DNA of 64,000 nt from contig NC_058522.1 in NCBI RefSeq assembly GCF_904849725.1, forward strand, positions 430,867,529-430,931,528. The letters are read 5' to 3'. The position numbers and the translations under genes were made by a program. Below the pieces are notes generated by a model that saw only the letters and a program-made list of their open reading frames with translations, was not told the DNA's origin and ran no database searches. Of the stretch, positions 1 to 11,289 are shown one piece after another. This stretch comes from Hordeum vulgare subsp. vulgare (Eukaryota; Streptophyta; Magnoliopsida; Poales; Poaceae). Numbering within the stretch: position 1 is the stretch's first letter; every line of letters starts with the position of its first letter.

Positions 1-1166
1 TTTTCTTTTATCAAGCATGTAAAGTTAAACCACTGGTTTTATATGTCGTATATTCTTATTCCTTTGTCTCCAAATGATATAAGAGATTCTGTTGGTGCTC
101 TATTAACAGGATTGGATTTTTTTGCCACTTCATAATATTGCTAACAAATGATTGTCTTTGAAATCCATGAAGATTATGGAGGAACCTATTTACTTTATTA
201 ATACTGGAATACCGCAGAAAGAAGTTAAATGGTTGTCTTGTTCCAATATAAGTAGCATGTTCCCAAAAATATTATATCTTGCCTACCAGCCTGTTGTGCG
301 CAACTAATGCTCAAGTTGAACTAATGCTAACATGCTTGTTTGAGAGGGAAGTCTTCTGCTGACTAACTCTTCAATATGTTAATGAAGAATTCAATATTGA
401 TTCAACCAATAGGAATTTCACCGACGATTGTTTGTAAACCGCCCTCGACACATTGTCCTAAAGCAATACTTGTTGTACTTATTGAATCGAGATATCTGGT
501 TCTATTTACTTTCATTTGACTTCCATTTGTAGTTATTTGGTTAGTAAGGCTTTTTTTCTCCAATTGTGATGTTTGAAACATTTTCTTATACTGATAATGA
601 TCTAGAATAAAACAGACCAACGATATATACAAACCGACACAATAGGAATTAACTGGTACCTAGCTTTTGAAGCTACTGATATATACAAAATATTATTTGA
701 GTACAACAGGAGAGATACAATCTTATGGATATTTCTGCATTTGTAAGAAACATTCAGATTGGCAAGCGGACTTGACTAGCCATATGTAGGACTCAGCCCT
801 CCTAACTTCCAAATGATTAGTCATTGGTGTTTTCTTATGTTCCTGTTAGCCCAAGTGCATCAGTTAAGTAGAGAGTGTTATGTTGAACAAAGGAAAGAGA
901 CTACTCTTTTGTTATTTGCAGTACAGATATATGCTTTAACATATTACCTTTATGCTCTCTTTTTGGATTTCAGTATATGCGTGCTATAAAAAAGCAAAGT
1001 GATTGTTTTTTTACGGTCTGCTTATTTGTGCTACTATGTAATATTCATGTCAATGCCTGCTAGCTACATACTTACCTTGTGCATTTGTTGGTCATGTCTT
1101 AAAATCTAGACTGTGTTATATATTCTTCTAACAAAATAAGTTGTAGGATGCTTTGATAGTCCATAA
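1..1166. other. AT-rich non-coding flank, nothing recognised
   Basis: This stretch is AT-rich and full of stop codons in all frames; the longest open frame (402-632, minus) has no recognisable motif. It does not resemble the Athila-like LTR that flanks the Helitron on the right. It is therefore either host DNA with another history or the interior of a larger Helitron whose 5' end lies left of the window. Confidence 0.5.
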
Positions 1167-1315
1167 TCTCTACTATTAAAGGGGAATCTGCCGTCTGTCG
1201 TGATGGTTCAAACTTCTCCTCCTACGATAGACTGATCCGCTCCCGCTCACGCATCCGGTTTTCTCCAGCATTGACCTCCCTCGCTTGATTTTTTAGGTCC
1301 TACGTTTTTTTCAAG

Positions 1316-1708
1316 GTGGACGTCCCACGTTTCTTCTCCACGATCGAACAGTGGAAGCCAACACAAGCACGTCCATCTCTCCCACCCACGTACTTCCTCC
1401 CAACCGCATCTACCGATCCAGGTAGAAGCCGTCAATCTCTTATCCCACCCCCATTCTTCTTCCCATGCCGCCGCAAAGATCTTCTCTCCCAATCTTGTTC
1501 CCCTTGCTTTGCATCAGATCTCCTCCGTACTAGCTCCCCCAACGTCGTGGACAGATACCATTGCTGCTGGGTCGCCATTGTAGCACCCATGATGAGCCGC
1601 GAGCCGGTGTACCGGCGTTGTCCCCTCTGCATGGGCCAGCCTGGACAGAAGGCAGCTGATCCGGCGCTCGACGCCTTTCACCTCCAACGATGCAGCCTCC
1701 TCGATTGA
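1316..1708 (+). other. GC-richer exon/5'UTR-like segment in the Helitron
   Basis: A 130-codon open frame lies in a locally GC-rich, pyrimidine-rich patch close to the Helitron 5' terminus. The residues (many Pro, Ser, Cys, Arg) match no family I know, and two other frames are open over part of it, as expected from base composition. Captured promoter or first-exon DNA is possible, since grass Helitrons often carry such pieces. I do not call it a gene. Confidence 0.2.
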
Positions 1709-2244
1709 ACGGAAACGGCTTGACCTCCTCCGGCTAGGTGGGTTGGACGAAACATCTCTGGTTTCTCGGCTTGACTTGGTTGAGTTTTCTTTTACTGATT
1801 TGGTTTACTTGCATGGACGAATTCCCTCCCTCTATTTACTTAACTCATGATCTAATTCTGGTATAAAATAGGATAGAATGCATATGTAAAGATTGTTGAG
1901 CATAGAGTACATATATATGTACATATTGTTGTACGGTCACATTAATTGTACAAGGCGCTGAATGTTTTTTTATCTTTTCCTATAAAAACAACAATGATGT
2001 ACATATAAAGGGTCTTTCATAGATTGTTATGTTTGACGTATATACAACAATGATATATAATTGTTATATGGCATACAAATGAGTCATGTGATTGTGATAG
2101 CATGCTGGATTGGTGAGGTGTGAGCAGTCGCTAACACATATTCGTCATGTGATTTTGATAGCTTGGTAATTTCGGTCGAAGTAAGCAAGCAGCACGAGAT
2201 GTCCAATTGGGTGTGGTGTTTACTTATCTGATTGGTTTTCTTAG

Positions 2245-2287
2245 GCAGCTTGAAGATCTAATGGATATTTGTTTAAGGAATCACCAG
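2245..2287 (+). pseudogene. possible captured mini-exon
   Basis: A 43-nt piece lies between a pyrimidine-rich TTTTCTTAG acceptor-like end and a CAG|GTATG donor-like end. One frame reads QLEDLMDICLRNHQ, a plausible amphipathic coding segment. It is too short to assign and could be chance. The Helitron setting is the only reason to list it. Confidence 0.15.
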
Positions 2288-3054
2288 GTATGTGGCGGTG
2301 CATCAGTTGTGAAAGATGAGATGGAGCTTTAGTTTGGATGGTACAAACATGTACTAATGTACGATCATTCAAAAATTCAATGCACGAGAGTCTCTGGTGA
2401 GTGTTTAAACAACTCTTTGTATCTTCAAACACCAGTTGTTCAGAGCGAATCAGTCGAGAGATTTGTTCCCTGACCAATGACTAGCCATGCGATATCATAC
2501 ATATGGAACCTGAAAGTACACTTAATATTGGCAGTAAGATTACGAAAAGTAGTGCTTTCATTTCCTTTTGCCAACAAATAACACTACTTTTATATCTTTT
2601 GTCAATAAATAACAATATATCTGGTATATTTTGCATTATTTGCATTGACCTTCATTCAAAAAATATGATGGTAGTTTGTCCGAGTGAGAACATTGATGAA
2701 ATCCAGCTCCTTCTAGAATAAAATCAGCTTTTTTGAAAGAAAATAAATGAAATGCTAAGGGAAAAATGATACTGGTTTTCCTTTTCCAATTAAGAGAGCT
2801 GACATAGTTTACAAAGGAGTGTCCTTTTCTTCAAGCTGAGTTGTAGGACAGAATGACCACCGAATTAGTCATGGTCATGTTGAATTGAAGCATGAGTACC
2901 CGACTGATACATATACTACGTTCTACCTTTTGTATGGAGTTATGCACATGCTTTGTGCTTGTGTTGGTAGTTCAGTGAGTTTCGTCCCTCTTCTAGGGCA
3001 AACTTAAACTTCTGAAAATATCTATTGGGAATCTATTTTCATCATAGAGTGGTG

Positions 3055-3162
3055 ATGGCGAGAGCGAGTGTGAAGGAGGCACCAAAGTTTGCCGTGACTA
3101 GATCAATGGATGCCTTTGTGAAATTGAATGATGTTTTAAACCATACCCCGATACACCCCTAG
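3055..3162 (+). pseudogene. possible captured coding fragment
   Basis: A 35-codon frame starts at ATG 3055 and has a charged, protein-like composition, ending in TAG before a Pro/Ala-rich stretch. It has no family match and no clear splice sites on both sides. It is listed as a weak candidate for a gene fragment carried by the Helitron. Confidence 0.15.
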
Positions 3163-3436
3163 CAGATGTCACTCAGTGCAGCAGCAAACGCCACCCCCGC
3201 CCCACCTGGTGTGATGTATGTGATGGTACCATCTTGTTATCATCATCAATGGGAAGTTTGCAATCTGATTGTAAGCATGACTGTTTGTTTGTCTAATCTT
3301 AGTAAACGTTTTTGGCAGAATTTGCTGGTAAAGGTGCCACTGAATCTGATAAACATGACGTTCATATGCTCTAGTTCAGTTCAATTTGCCCATGCTCACC
3401 TGGTATAATTAGAGTCCTGTTTCCTAATGCCTTTGC

Positions 3437-3806
3437 TCTGTGAATCCCCCCCTTTTAATGGTTACTCTCAATTCTTGCGTGGAAAGGACCATAGTGGATT
3501 GGATAACTGTCTCTTCTTTGGCTACAGTTTGTGTGCTTCAGAATGCCAATCTCTTCAAATGTTCTGTGCATTTGTTGCTGGAGGTTGTCCCATAAACAAG
3601 TGTAGGGATCTATATCTTTCTTGGCGTTGATCCATGGAAGCTATGAAATTCTGGTTGTTCTAAGTTTAACTGGATTTGCAGTATCATGTGATGTTTTCTT
3701 TACTGACTCCTGTGTTTGTGAGTTTTGTACTCCAAATGGAATGGGAAGAATATGTATCTGCACTCTGTTAAAGGATTAATAAACTTTTAGACTTGCCACT
3801 GTAGTT
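3437..3806 (+). repeat. tandem duplication, copy 1 (about 371-bp period)
   Basis: The block from the C-run before CCTTTTAATGGTTACTC to CTTGCCACTGTAGTT is repeated directly next to itself with a 371-bp offset. The two copies differ at only a handful of positions by eye, for example TGTGCTTCAG versus TGTGATTCTG. The duplication lies wholly inside the Helitron. Confidence 0.9.
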
Positions 3807-4177
3807 CTGAATTCTTTCCCCCCTTTTAATGATTACTCTCAATTCTTGCGTGGAAAGGACCGTAGTGGATTGGATAACTGTCTCTTCTTTGGCTACAGTT
3901 TGTGTGATTCTGAATGCCAATCTCTTCAAATGTTCTATGCATTTGTTGCTGGAGGTTGTTCCATAAACAAGTGTAGGGATCTATATCTTTCTTGGCGTTG
4001 ATCCATGGAAGCTATGAAATTCTGGCTGTTCTAAGTTTAACTCGATTTGCAGTATCATGTGATGTTTTCTTTACTGACTCGTGTGTTTGTGAGTTTTGTA
4101 CTCCAAATGGAATGGGAAGAATATGTATCTGCACTCTGTTAAAGGATTAATAAACTTTTAGACTTGCCACTGTAGTT
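3807..4177 (+). repeat. tandem duplication, copy 2
   Basis: This is the second copy of the preceding block, in the same orientation and head to tail. The open frame of copy 1 (3427-3630) is not kept in copy 2 because small changes break it, so the duplication gives no support for a coding function. Confidence 0.9.
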
Positions 4178-5080
4178 TAAATATAATTTTGAATCTGAGA
4201 TAGCTGCAGCAAACGGAATCAGTGTGATTGTGTCTTGTCATAGCCATAGCATCTTATATAATACTTTCAAATAATGGTTACTCTTCTGCACCAAATTTTG
4301 TCCAGCCTTCAGCATGGGTTGTTCATTGTCTCGAGTTAGGTGCATCATTTTCTCAGGATATTATCTTATCAACTTGTTTGCATGCATATTATCCATGTTC
4401 CCCACCAGGCCATCATATCATGTCAAGTTGTTCCGCCATGCCCGCGTCCGTCATGCCCACGATGCAGCCATGGTGGTATGACCGATTGCAGCCCAATGTC
4501 ATGGTGGGGAGGGAGGTCGGGGTGGTCCAAGCTCCGGCGAAGGTTGATGAGGAAGAGGAGAGGTACGCGAGTTGCGGTGGTGGGGGGCTCGAGCCTGGAG
4601 GCAGTGTCAGGAGGTTGAGGAGGAGAAATATGCGTTCCGTAGTGTGTGAGTGCAACATGCTTGCTGGAATGCCACATAGATGGGTGCCATTGGGATCCAT
4701 GGTTGGGTCAATTTGGTGGTCAACTCCAGCGGTGCCACTGTGTCGTGCTCTGCCTCATCATATGTGGTGATCTCAAGTGTGTTTTTAGTCTGAGATATAA
4801 GTTTTGTGTTTGCTGAGTCTGCTTCTGTAGGAGCACGAGGGACATCGGTGCGACGCGCTGCGGCATGGTTGCGGGAGGAGCTGCGGTGCAAGACATGGAT
4901 TTGGGAGCCCTAGGCGACGGGCGAGACGAACGCAAGCGGCCCCTGACGACGGACATGGGATCAAGCCAGCATAGGTTCATGGCAGAGCAGCTGCCTCACA
5001 ATTCGTTGTGCTCTTTTTATTCCTTTTCAGATTCATTTTTCCACATAGGTCTCAATAAGAACCGGGGATCAGGAAATTGA
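4178..5080 (+). other. Helitron interior with overlapping open frames, probably not a gene
   Basis: A GC-richer patch (about 4430-4640 and 4830-4990) gives overlapping open frames on both strands, the longest 180 codons at 4228-4770. Residue content (runs of Arg, Gly, Pro, Met) differs between frames and no motif is visible. The 4865-5080 frame, rich in Gly, Asp and Arg after an ATG, looks most like an exon but has no known relative. It could be captured gene DNA. Confidence 0.25.
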
Positions 5081-7002
5081 TCGCTTCGAAGTAATGAGCA
5101 TACATATTCTTTCTTATGCATGAGGGTATATATGAAACATGTTTTTGTTGTCAATTCTTGCAACACATGGGATTTTTGGTGACCAAGCGGTCAACCCATC
5201 AGCCAATGCCCTCATAATCTTCATTGGGTGTGCTTACACCTTTTTTTTGTAAGATGACAGGTAGTAGCGCCGCTTCAGTATATTAAGAGAAGATTTACAA
5301 AATCTGCAGTTGTATAATTACACTTGATCTATGCATCTTTGCCCAAACTGGAATAAATGTGAGATTGTGACCATCACACTTGCCATCTTTTCTTACGTAT
5401 TTTTTGTTTTGCTAGGTCAAGTAGTTGCTGTGAAATGACTTTGGTAATGGTGTGGTTCAATGGGGTAATTAGCGGTATAGCACCTTATGCTGACATGGAT
5501 TGGACGAGTTATGTATTTTCAGCTTGTTAGTCAGGATTAAGTGGAATACATCATAATATTTATCTTCATGAACTGTCACGGACATATCACCACATCCACT
5601 TAATCCAGTTTATGCATGTGCAGTTCCTTAGATTGCCTACATGTTTCTGGATTTACAATATATTATTTGACTGAAAAATTTGCATTGTTAATGCTTGAGA
5701 GAACAAGTGAATATGTAGGTTGTATCCCTCTTAATTTGTTAACAATCTGTTCAAGGAGTCACTACTCCATCATCACATAAGACACATATGCTAATGTAAA
5801 AAAATCATCTATACTTGTGATCTCTTTTAGTCATGCTGAACTTGAGACAGTCAATTCTTGGGACAAGTGAATTATTAGAAAAGTAAATTGTCAGTCTGAT
5901 ACATGTGGGAAGAGGCCTTTTGGAACAAGTGAATTATTTGAAAACTAAAATATTAAAATTTGTTAAAAGTAAAGTTACTCTCCAACTACAGTTTTATGCA
6001 AGCACTGATCTTTAAATTGAAGGTGATTATTCTTTTTAAGAAGGGAGAATGATTATCTTCAGATAACCTTGTTTGGAGGTAGGATAGTCTTATTATGATA
6101 ATCAAATATGATTTGATGATATTCTATGAGGACTATGTTTTCGCACATAAATTTGTGAATCATTTATTCCTTCTTGAGAGACATTGTTTTTCTAGAAAAA
6201 TACTACCATGAGTTCAGAATTTTAGCAAAGCATGAAAGTTGTCATCTTAAGATTAGGCGTTAACTAGCATTTGAGTCAATGCGATAAACAAAGAGACCAG
6301 TGGGTATGTATTATGTTTTAATATAAAATAATAAATATCACCTGCTATGCATGTGGAATCTATCTAAAGATACAGTTTACCCATGATCGATGTTGATCGA
6401 TCGGAATTTGTATGTCCCCGTTGCAACGCACCGGAACAAACGCACGCTGGGCCCAACGAGGCCAGGATGGACCGGGAACCTTCATGAGTATTAAAAGGAC
6501 AAGAACTACATCTACAATTGTCTCACGAGGACCATCGAGGTATTTGGCTCTCATCGTTTCCTCTCCATCCTCACTCTTTCCAACATTCCAGTGCTTGATT
6601 GCCTGTTAGCCTCCTGTGACCACTGATTGTCCCATATTGATATATCTGGTTTTATCTTTTTTTTTGTTTATAAATTTTACTGCATATCACAACTAAAGGT
6701 TATGTTGCAAGCATTGGCCAGTCACCAGGAAGGATATGTTCTCTTGTCTCTCAATTGTAGCCTAAACAAACTGTACCTAAACAAGAAGGCCACTTGTTTA
6801 TCAGTAAAGAAGTGATGTGTCTAAGTATTTTAGTTTATGACATAAAAGTGTGAGGATCTTTGAAATTTTATTTCACTTTGTGTAGAGATTTAGATCTTAC
6901 CCAATCTCTTATGCCATGGACGACAGTATTTAAAAACAATTTATTTTATTTTTCAAAAGTATGTTTATGCTTACGCATAACTGTAATTGTGTTTGTTGTT
7001 CT
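5081..7002. other. Helitron interior, AT-rich and non-coding
   Basis: This AT-rich, intron-like sequence holds no open frame with recognisable content. The only structured piece is the Helitron-end-like motif at 6416-6434. Confidence 0.5.
6416..6434 (+). other. internal Helitron 3'-end-like hairpin motif
   Basis: CCCCGTTGCAACGCACCGG closely resembles the terminal hairpin of grass Helitrons and the true terminus at 8181-8198. It is not followed by CTAG here. It may be the relic of an older Helitron end inside a composite element. Confidence 0.4.
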
Positions 7003-7149
7003 TTTAGCGAGCTGCGTAAATGTGGTGATAACTTTCATTTTCAGTGCAAAGTTCCTACAGTATGTAGTGCAAGTGATTGCTCACCACCACGGCTGAGTCA
7101 GGGAGAAGCAGTTGCTGCTTTTGAAAAATTCGTTTGGACTGGAGGCTGA
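7003..7149 (+). pseudogene. possible captured terminal exon
   Basis: After a TTTTAG acceptor-like site, one frame runs about 48 codons to a TGA at 7147-7149. It contains a Cys-rich core (KCGDNFHFQCK, then VCSASDC) and an acidic/aromatic end (EAVAAFEKFVWTGG). Composition and splice context look like the last coding exon of a host gene picked up by the Helitron. I cannot name the gene, and a chance open frame is the alternative. Confidence 0.3.
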
Positions 7150-8180
7150 TTGGTGGACTTCTATCGTTTTATTCATTGATACAATCAGTCTTATGTTCGC
7201 ATGTGTGTGATTACTTAAATATGATGACAAAGCATATACTTCTCATGTGTTTCTACTTTATGCTAGCTGCATGTTAGTGGGATAGGCGTTTTGGCTCGTG
7301 GGAGCATTTTCTCTCGGATAAACAGTACCCTAGATAAAACTAAATGTTTAAAGAAAATCAATTTTTTTGTAGTTATTCGTGTTAGTGTTGCCACTGGCAA
7401 GCATGCTTACAAAATTTATGTGAAGCAGAGCGGCAGTTTTTCATTGGTGAAAAAAACAAATCAGGGGTGACTTTTGGTGTTTAATTTGTTTTTGTTTTTG
7501 TGCAGGACAAAATGCTTAATCTTTTTGCCTAAAAAATTTCAGGTAGCATTTGGATTTGACTAAGAACACATATATATTATTTGATTTTTTTACATTTCAA
7601 AAATTATTTCCGTGCACAAGAGTATATGCACCCCGGAGTCGAATTGGTCTTCCCCATGTTAGTGCATATCAACATCATTGGAAATGACCTGAGTGCAAAG
7701 TTTAAATTGGGAAAATCTGTATGAATCCCATACTAACAGAGATAATTTTTATGGTACGTTTGAACATACTGCTTGTACTTAATATGCTAAATAGCCACCA
7801 GTGTCATCAGAGAGAAGAGGGCCATGGCATTCTAATATTGCTTGATGGTTGAATGAGTTCATAGAGTAGTGTAGTACTTTATCAAAGAGGATTAAGAGAA
7901 TGGATGTGGAGAGAAAGGAAGGACGAGGGGAAAGATGTCGCTTTTCTAGATGCAAGGAAGGTAGTAAAAGAGATGGTGCCATAGACAGATACAAACACAT
8001 TTCTAATTTGTAAAATACACATTTGGGACCTCCCCTACTATTTCATGGTGAAAAACAGACATGGTTAGTGTCAAGGAGAAAAGATGTGGGAGAAAGAATT
8101 GATATTTATCGTTATATGGATGAATATCCATCATATTTGCGTATACTTCCAAATTAGAACAATGAGTATTTTTTTATGTT
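7150..8180. other. Helitron 3' interior, non-coding
   Basis: AT-rich sequence with no recognisable coding content. The 7779-8000 minus-strand frame has no motif. Confidence 0.5.
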
Positions 8181-8208
8181 CCGTCGCAACGCACGGGCAT
8201 TCAACTAG
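8181..8208 (+). other. Helitron 3' terminus
   Basis: The hairpin CCGTCGCAACGCACGG is followed by a short spacer and CTAG, and the next base is T. This is the best supported boundary of the Helitron because the sequence after it is recognisably the middle of an Athila-like LTR. Confidence 0.7.
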
Positions 8209-8718
8209 TAGTAGTAGATGTAGGCAGGAGTCGGTTACTTGCTTATTTACGTGATGTCTATATGTGTGATAATTGTCATGAATAAATATTGCATAACTAT
8301 GTATTTTTTATCAATTGTTCAACAGTAATTTGTTTACCCACCTTATGTTTTCTACGAGAGAGAAGCCTCTAGTGAAAATTATGGCCCCCCGTGTCTCCTC
8401 ACAAATATATTTACAAAAATTCTAAATACCTCATTGCCTTTTATTATTTGCATTTATTTTTTATATTTAATATGTTTATACTATCTATCTATCATTACTT
8501 ATCACTTGCAAGTAACAAGTTCAAGGGATTGACAACCCTCTTGCCCGTGTTGGGTGCAAGTATGTGCTCTTTTGTGTATAGGCGTTGAAGACGGGAAGTT
8601 GTGTGGTACTTCTATTGGTTTGATAAGCTTGGTTCTTATTGAGGGAAATACTTAACTCTACTATGTTGCATCATCCGCTCCTCTTTGGGAAAAATCACAA
8701 CGCAATTTACAAGTATCA
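8209..8718 (+). mobile_element. Athila-like Gypsy LTR, 3' part only
   Basis: The sequence from TAGTAGTAGATGTAGGCAGG to the CA at 8718 follows, in reverse complement, the LTRs at 25974-27526 and 45875-47385 of this window, including the blocks around CAATTGTTCAACAGTAATTTG and GAGAGAAGCCTCTAGTGAA. It is much more diverged than those copies, so it is older. The 5' two thirds of the LTR are missing on the Helitron side. Confidence 0.7.
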
Positions 8719-8858
8719 ATATGCCAAAAGAGACTCGGATTTTCGAGGAGCCGATTCATTGAGTAAGCCGGCTAGTGGAGTGAGCCAGTCCCTTAACATA
8801 TTTATTATTCTTATTTCAGGAGCTTATCATGAATAAATTCAAGCAAACCTGGGGCTAA
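8719..8858 (+). other. 3' end of an LTR-element interior with polypurine tract
   Basis: Non-coding sequence ends in CCTGGGGCTAA directly before the TG of the next LTR. The purine run next to the LTR suggests the 3' end of the internal domain. The rest of that element is lost to the left. Confidence 0.4.
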
Positions 8859-9245
8859 TGTCGAGTGAATTACCTGCAGCTAGACCCGACGTCCCAAGAC
8901 ATAACCCAACAGGACCAAAGGACCCGTGGCCGGGTCATGCAAGGGATTAAACGGGCCGGTTTTCTGTGGGTTGGACCCTAGAAGGAACCCAACCTGGGAA
9001 GACTCGTCCTAGAGAGGAGACACGGCTTGGGAAGCCTGCCTGGAGAGAAGACCCGACCAAGCGAGACCCAACCGAGCATGATCGGTTCGGAAGAGAATAC
9101 TCGGCTTGCTATTGCCGACTCAACGAAGCATGCACAGGATGAATTCGTCCTAAATTGGAAGGCAGAAAAGACATACAAGAGTTAGAGTAGGAGTATTACT
9201 ACGGGTAGAACCCGAAATCTATTGTAAACTAAGGACTCACCGTAT

Positions 9246-9253
9246 TATATAAA
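9246..9253 (+). promoter_or_regulatory. TATA box of the 8859 LTR
   Basis: TATATAAA in the middle of the LTR, followed by GC-richer sequence, is the expected U3 core promoter. Confidence 0.5.
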
Positions 9254-9502
9254 GGGGGCCTCTGGGTCACCAAAAAGACGGATTAGAAACCCTCGAGTTA
9301 TTGGTAGCAAAACAACACCCTTGTAATTGAGATTATCATCATCATCAATAGAAATCAAGCAGGATGTAGGCTTTTACCTCCATCGGAGGGGGTGAACCTA
9401 GGTAAAGTCATGCCTTTCATTCCCGACCAACCTCGTTCAAGCAACCACCTAGTTGCGATGACTCCTAGACTTAAGTCCTTTCATGAGGACATCTGATGTG
9501 AC

Positions 9503-11238
9503 AAAACTGTTGGAAATATGCCCTAGAGGCAATAATAAATCGGTTATTATTATATTTCCTTGTTCATGGTAATTGTCTATTATTCATGCTATAATTGTAT
9601 TAACCGGAAACCGTAATACATATGTGAATACATAGACCACACCATGTCCCTAGTGAGCCTCTAGTTGACTGGCTCGTTGATCAATAGATGGTCATGGTTT
9701 CCTGACCATGGACATTGGATGTCGTTGATAACAGGATCACATCATTGGGAGAATGATGTGATGGACAAGACCCAATCCTAAGCATAGCACAAGATCGTGT
9801 AGTTCGTCTGCTAGAGCTTTTCTAATGTCAAGTATCATTTCCTTACACCATGAGATTGTGCAACTCTCAGATACCGTAGGAATGCTTTGGGTGTATCAAA
9901 CGTCACAATGTAACTGGGTGACTATAAAGGTGCACTACAGGTATCTCCGAAAGTGTTTGTTGGGTTGGTACGAATCGAGACTGGATTTGTCACTCCGTGT
10001 GACGGAGAGGTATCTTTGGACCCACTCGGCAATACATCATCATAATGATCTCAATGTGACTAAGGAGTTAGTCACGTAATCATGTGTTACGGAACGAGTA
10101 AAGGGACTTGCCGGTAACGAGATTGACAAGGTATAGGGATACCGACGATCCAATCTCGGGCAAGTAACATACCAATGGACAAAGGGAATTGTATACGAGA
10201 TTAATTGAATCCCCGACATCATGGTTCATCCGATGAGATCATCATGGAACATGTGGGAGCCAATATGGGTATGCAGATCCTGTGGTTATCGGCTAGACAG
10301 GTGTCTCGGTCATGTCTGCATTGTTCCCGAACTGGTAGGGTCTACACACTTAAGGTTCGGTGACGCTAGAGTTGTAATGGGAATTGTATGTGGTTACCGA
10401 AAGTTGTTCGGAGTCCCGGATGAGATCTCGGACGTCACGAGGAGTTCCAGAATGGTCCGGAGGTAAAGATTTATATATGGGAAGTCCTATTTTGGCCATC
10501 GGAAACTGTTCAGGATTTTTCGGTATTGTACCAGGAAGGTTCTAGAAGGTTCCGGAGTGGCGTCCACCTGGATGGGAGACCCACATGAACGTGGGTATTG
10601 GGGGCAAGGTCCCACACCCCTGGTCAAGGCGCACCAAGACCCCCCCTAGAAGGAATAAGATCATATCGCGAAGGGATAAGATCAAGATCCCTAAAAAGGG
10701 GGATAACAATCGGTGAGGAAGGGAAAAGATGGGATTTCTTTCCTCCCACCTTTGCCAACGCCCTAATGGAATTGGAGGGCAAGAAACCAGCCCCCTCCAC
10801 CCCTATATATAGTGGTGAGGCGCATGGGAGCCTCACCCCTTGCCCTTCGCGCAACCCTTCCCCCTCCTACACCTCCTCCGTAGTGCTTAACGAAGCTCTA
10901 CCGGAGAACCACGAGCTCCACCGCCACACGCCATCGTGCTGTCGGATATCTCCCTCAACTTCTCCTCCCCCTTGTTGGATCAAGAAGGATGAGACGTCCC
11001 CGGGCTGTACGTGTGTTGAACGCTGAGGCGCCGTCCGTTCGGCGCTTGGATCGGATCTTCTGCGATTTGAATCATCGCGAGTACGACTCCATTAACCGTG
11101 TTCTTTGCAACGCTTCCGCTTAGCGATCTTCAAGTGTATGAAGATGCACTCCCTCTCTCTCGTTGCTAGCATCTCCTAGATTGATCTTGGTAACACGTAG
11201 GATTTTTTTGAATTATTACTACGTTCCCCAACAAAAAC
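9503..11238 (+). mobile_element. Angela/BARE/WIS solo LTR with intact TSD
   Basis: The LTR runs 9508-11233 (1726 bp) from TGTTGGAAATATGCCC to TTCCCCAACA, and the flanking 5-mers AAAAC (9503-9507) and AAAAC (11234-11238) match exactly. No internal domain is present, so this is a solo LTR left by recombination between two LTRs. Its sequence differs clearly from the Angela LTRs at 16779 and 60538 and belongs to another subfamily. The U3 TATA is at 10803-10810. Open frames within it (such as 10598-11026) are LTR by-products. Confidence 0.93.
10803..10810 (+). promoter_or_regulatory. TATA box of the Angela solo LTR
   Basis: CTATATATAG lies about 430 bp before the LTR end and is matched in position by the TATATATA boxes in the other Angela LTRs of the window. 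Confidence 0.55.
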
Positions 11239-11245
11239 CTCGACA

Positions 11246-11289
11246 GCCGCGCTCATGGAGGTTGTGCATGTGCTCAAAGCGATTGCGGC
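11246..11289. other. 44-bp spacer between two LTRs
   Basis: This unique-looking sequence sits between the CTCGACA end of one LTR and the start of the next. It includes the 5-mer GCGGC (11285-11289), which should be the TSD of the Tat element. The matching copy cannot be found because that element's other end is not identified. Confidence 0.4.

Larger units (their letters stand above)
1167..8208 (+). mobile_element. Helitron candidate, non-autonomous
   Basis: The candidate starts TCTCTACTATTAAAGG after an A and ends in CTAG before a T, which is the Helitron rule (5'-TC, 3'-CTRR, insertion between A and T, no TSD). Just before the end lies a GC-rich short-stem hairpin (CCGT...ACGG), common in grass Helitrons. 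The right flank (TAGTAGTAGATG...) fits a break inside an Athila-like LTR, because related LTRs in this window have GAGTAA directly followed by the same kind of sequence. The left flank is not that LTR, so the 5' end is less certain than the 3' end. The interior is mostly AT-rich and intron-like with scattered exon-like pieces. No Rep/helicase frame is visible, so it would depend on an autonomous partner. Confidence 0.55.
8859..11245 (+). mobile_element. LTR (TGTCGAG...CTCGACA), split by an Angela solo LTR
   Basis: The ends are perfect 7-bp inverted repeats, TGTCGAG at 8859 and CTCGACA at 11239-11245. Without the insertion the LTR is about 656 bp. It has a TATATAAA box at 9246-9253 and an end region (ATCAAGCAGG...TTTTACCTCCATC) like that of many Triticeae Gypsy LTRs. 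A polypurine tract precedes it, so it is probably a 3' LTR in plus orientation. The Gypsy assignment is inference, because no coding part remains. Confidence 0.6.

Noticed and set aside
1316..1708. Treating the 130-codon frame as a host gene
   Set aside because: No family match, no supporting splice or promoter signal, and it sits inside a Helitron where base composition alone can open frames. Kept only as a segment note.
8978..9178. 66-codon minus-strand frame in the 656-bp LTR
   Set aside because: It is antisense to LTR sequence that has a TATA box and inverted-repeat ends; the composition reflects repeated ACCCGAC-like motifs.
10598..11026. 142-codon plus-strand frame
   Set aside because: It lies within the Angela solo LTR around the TATA and R region; low-complexity Pro/Ser content and not a gene.
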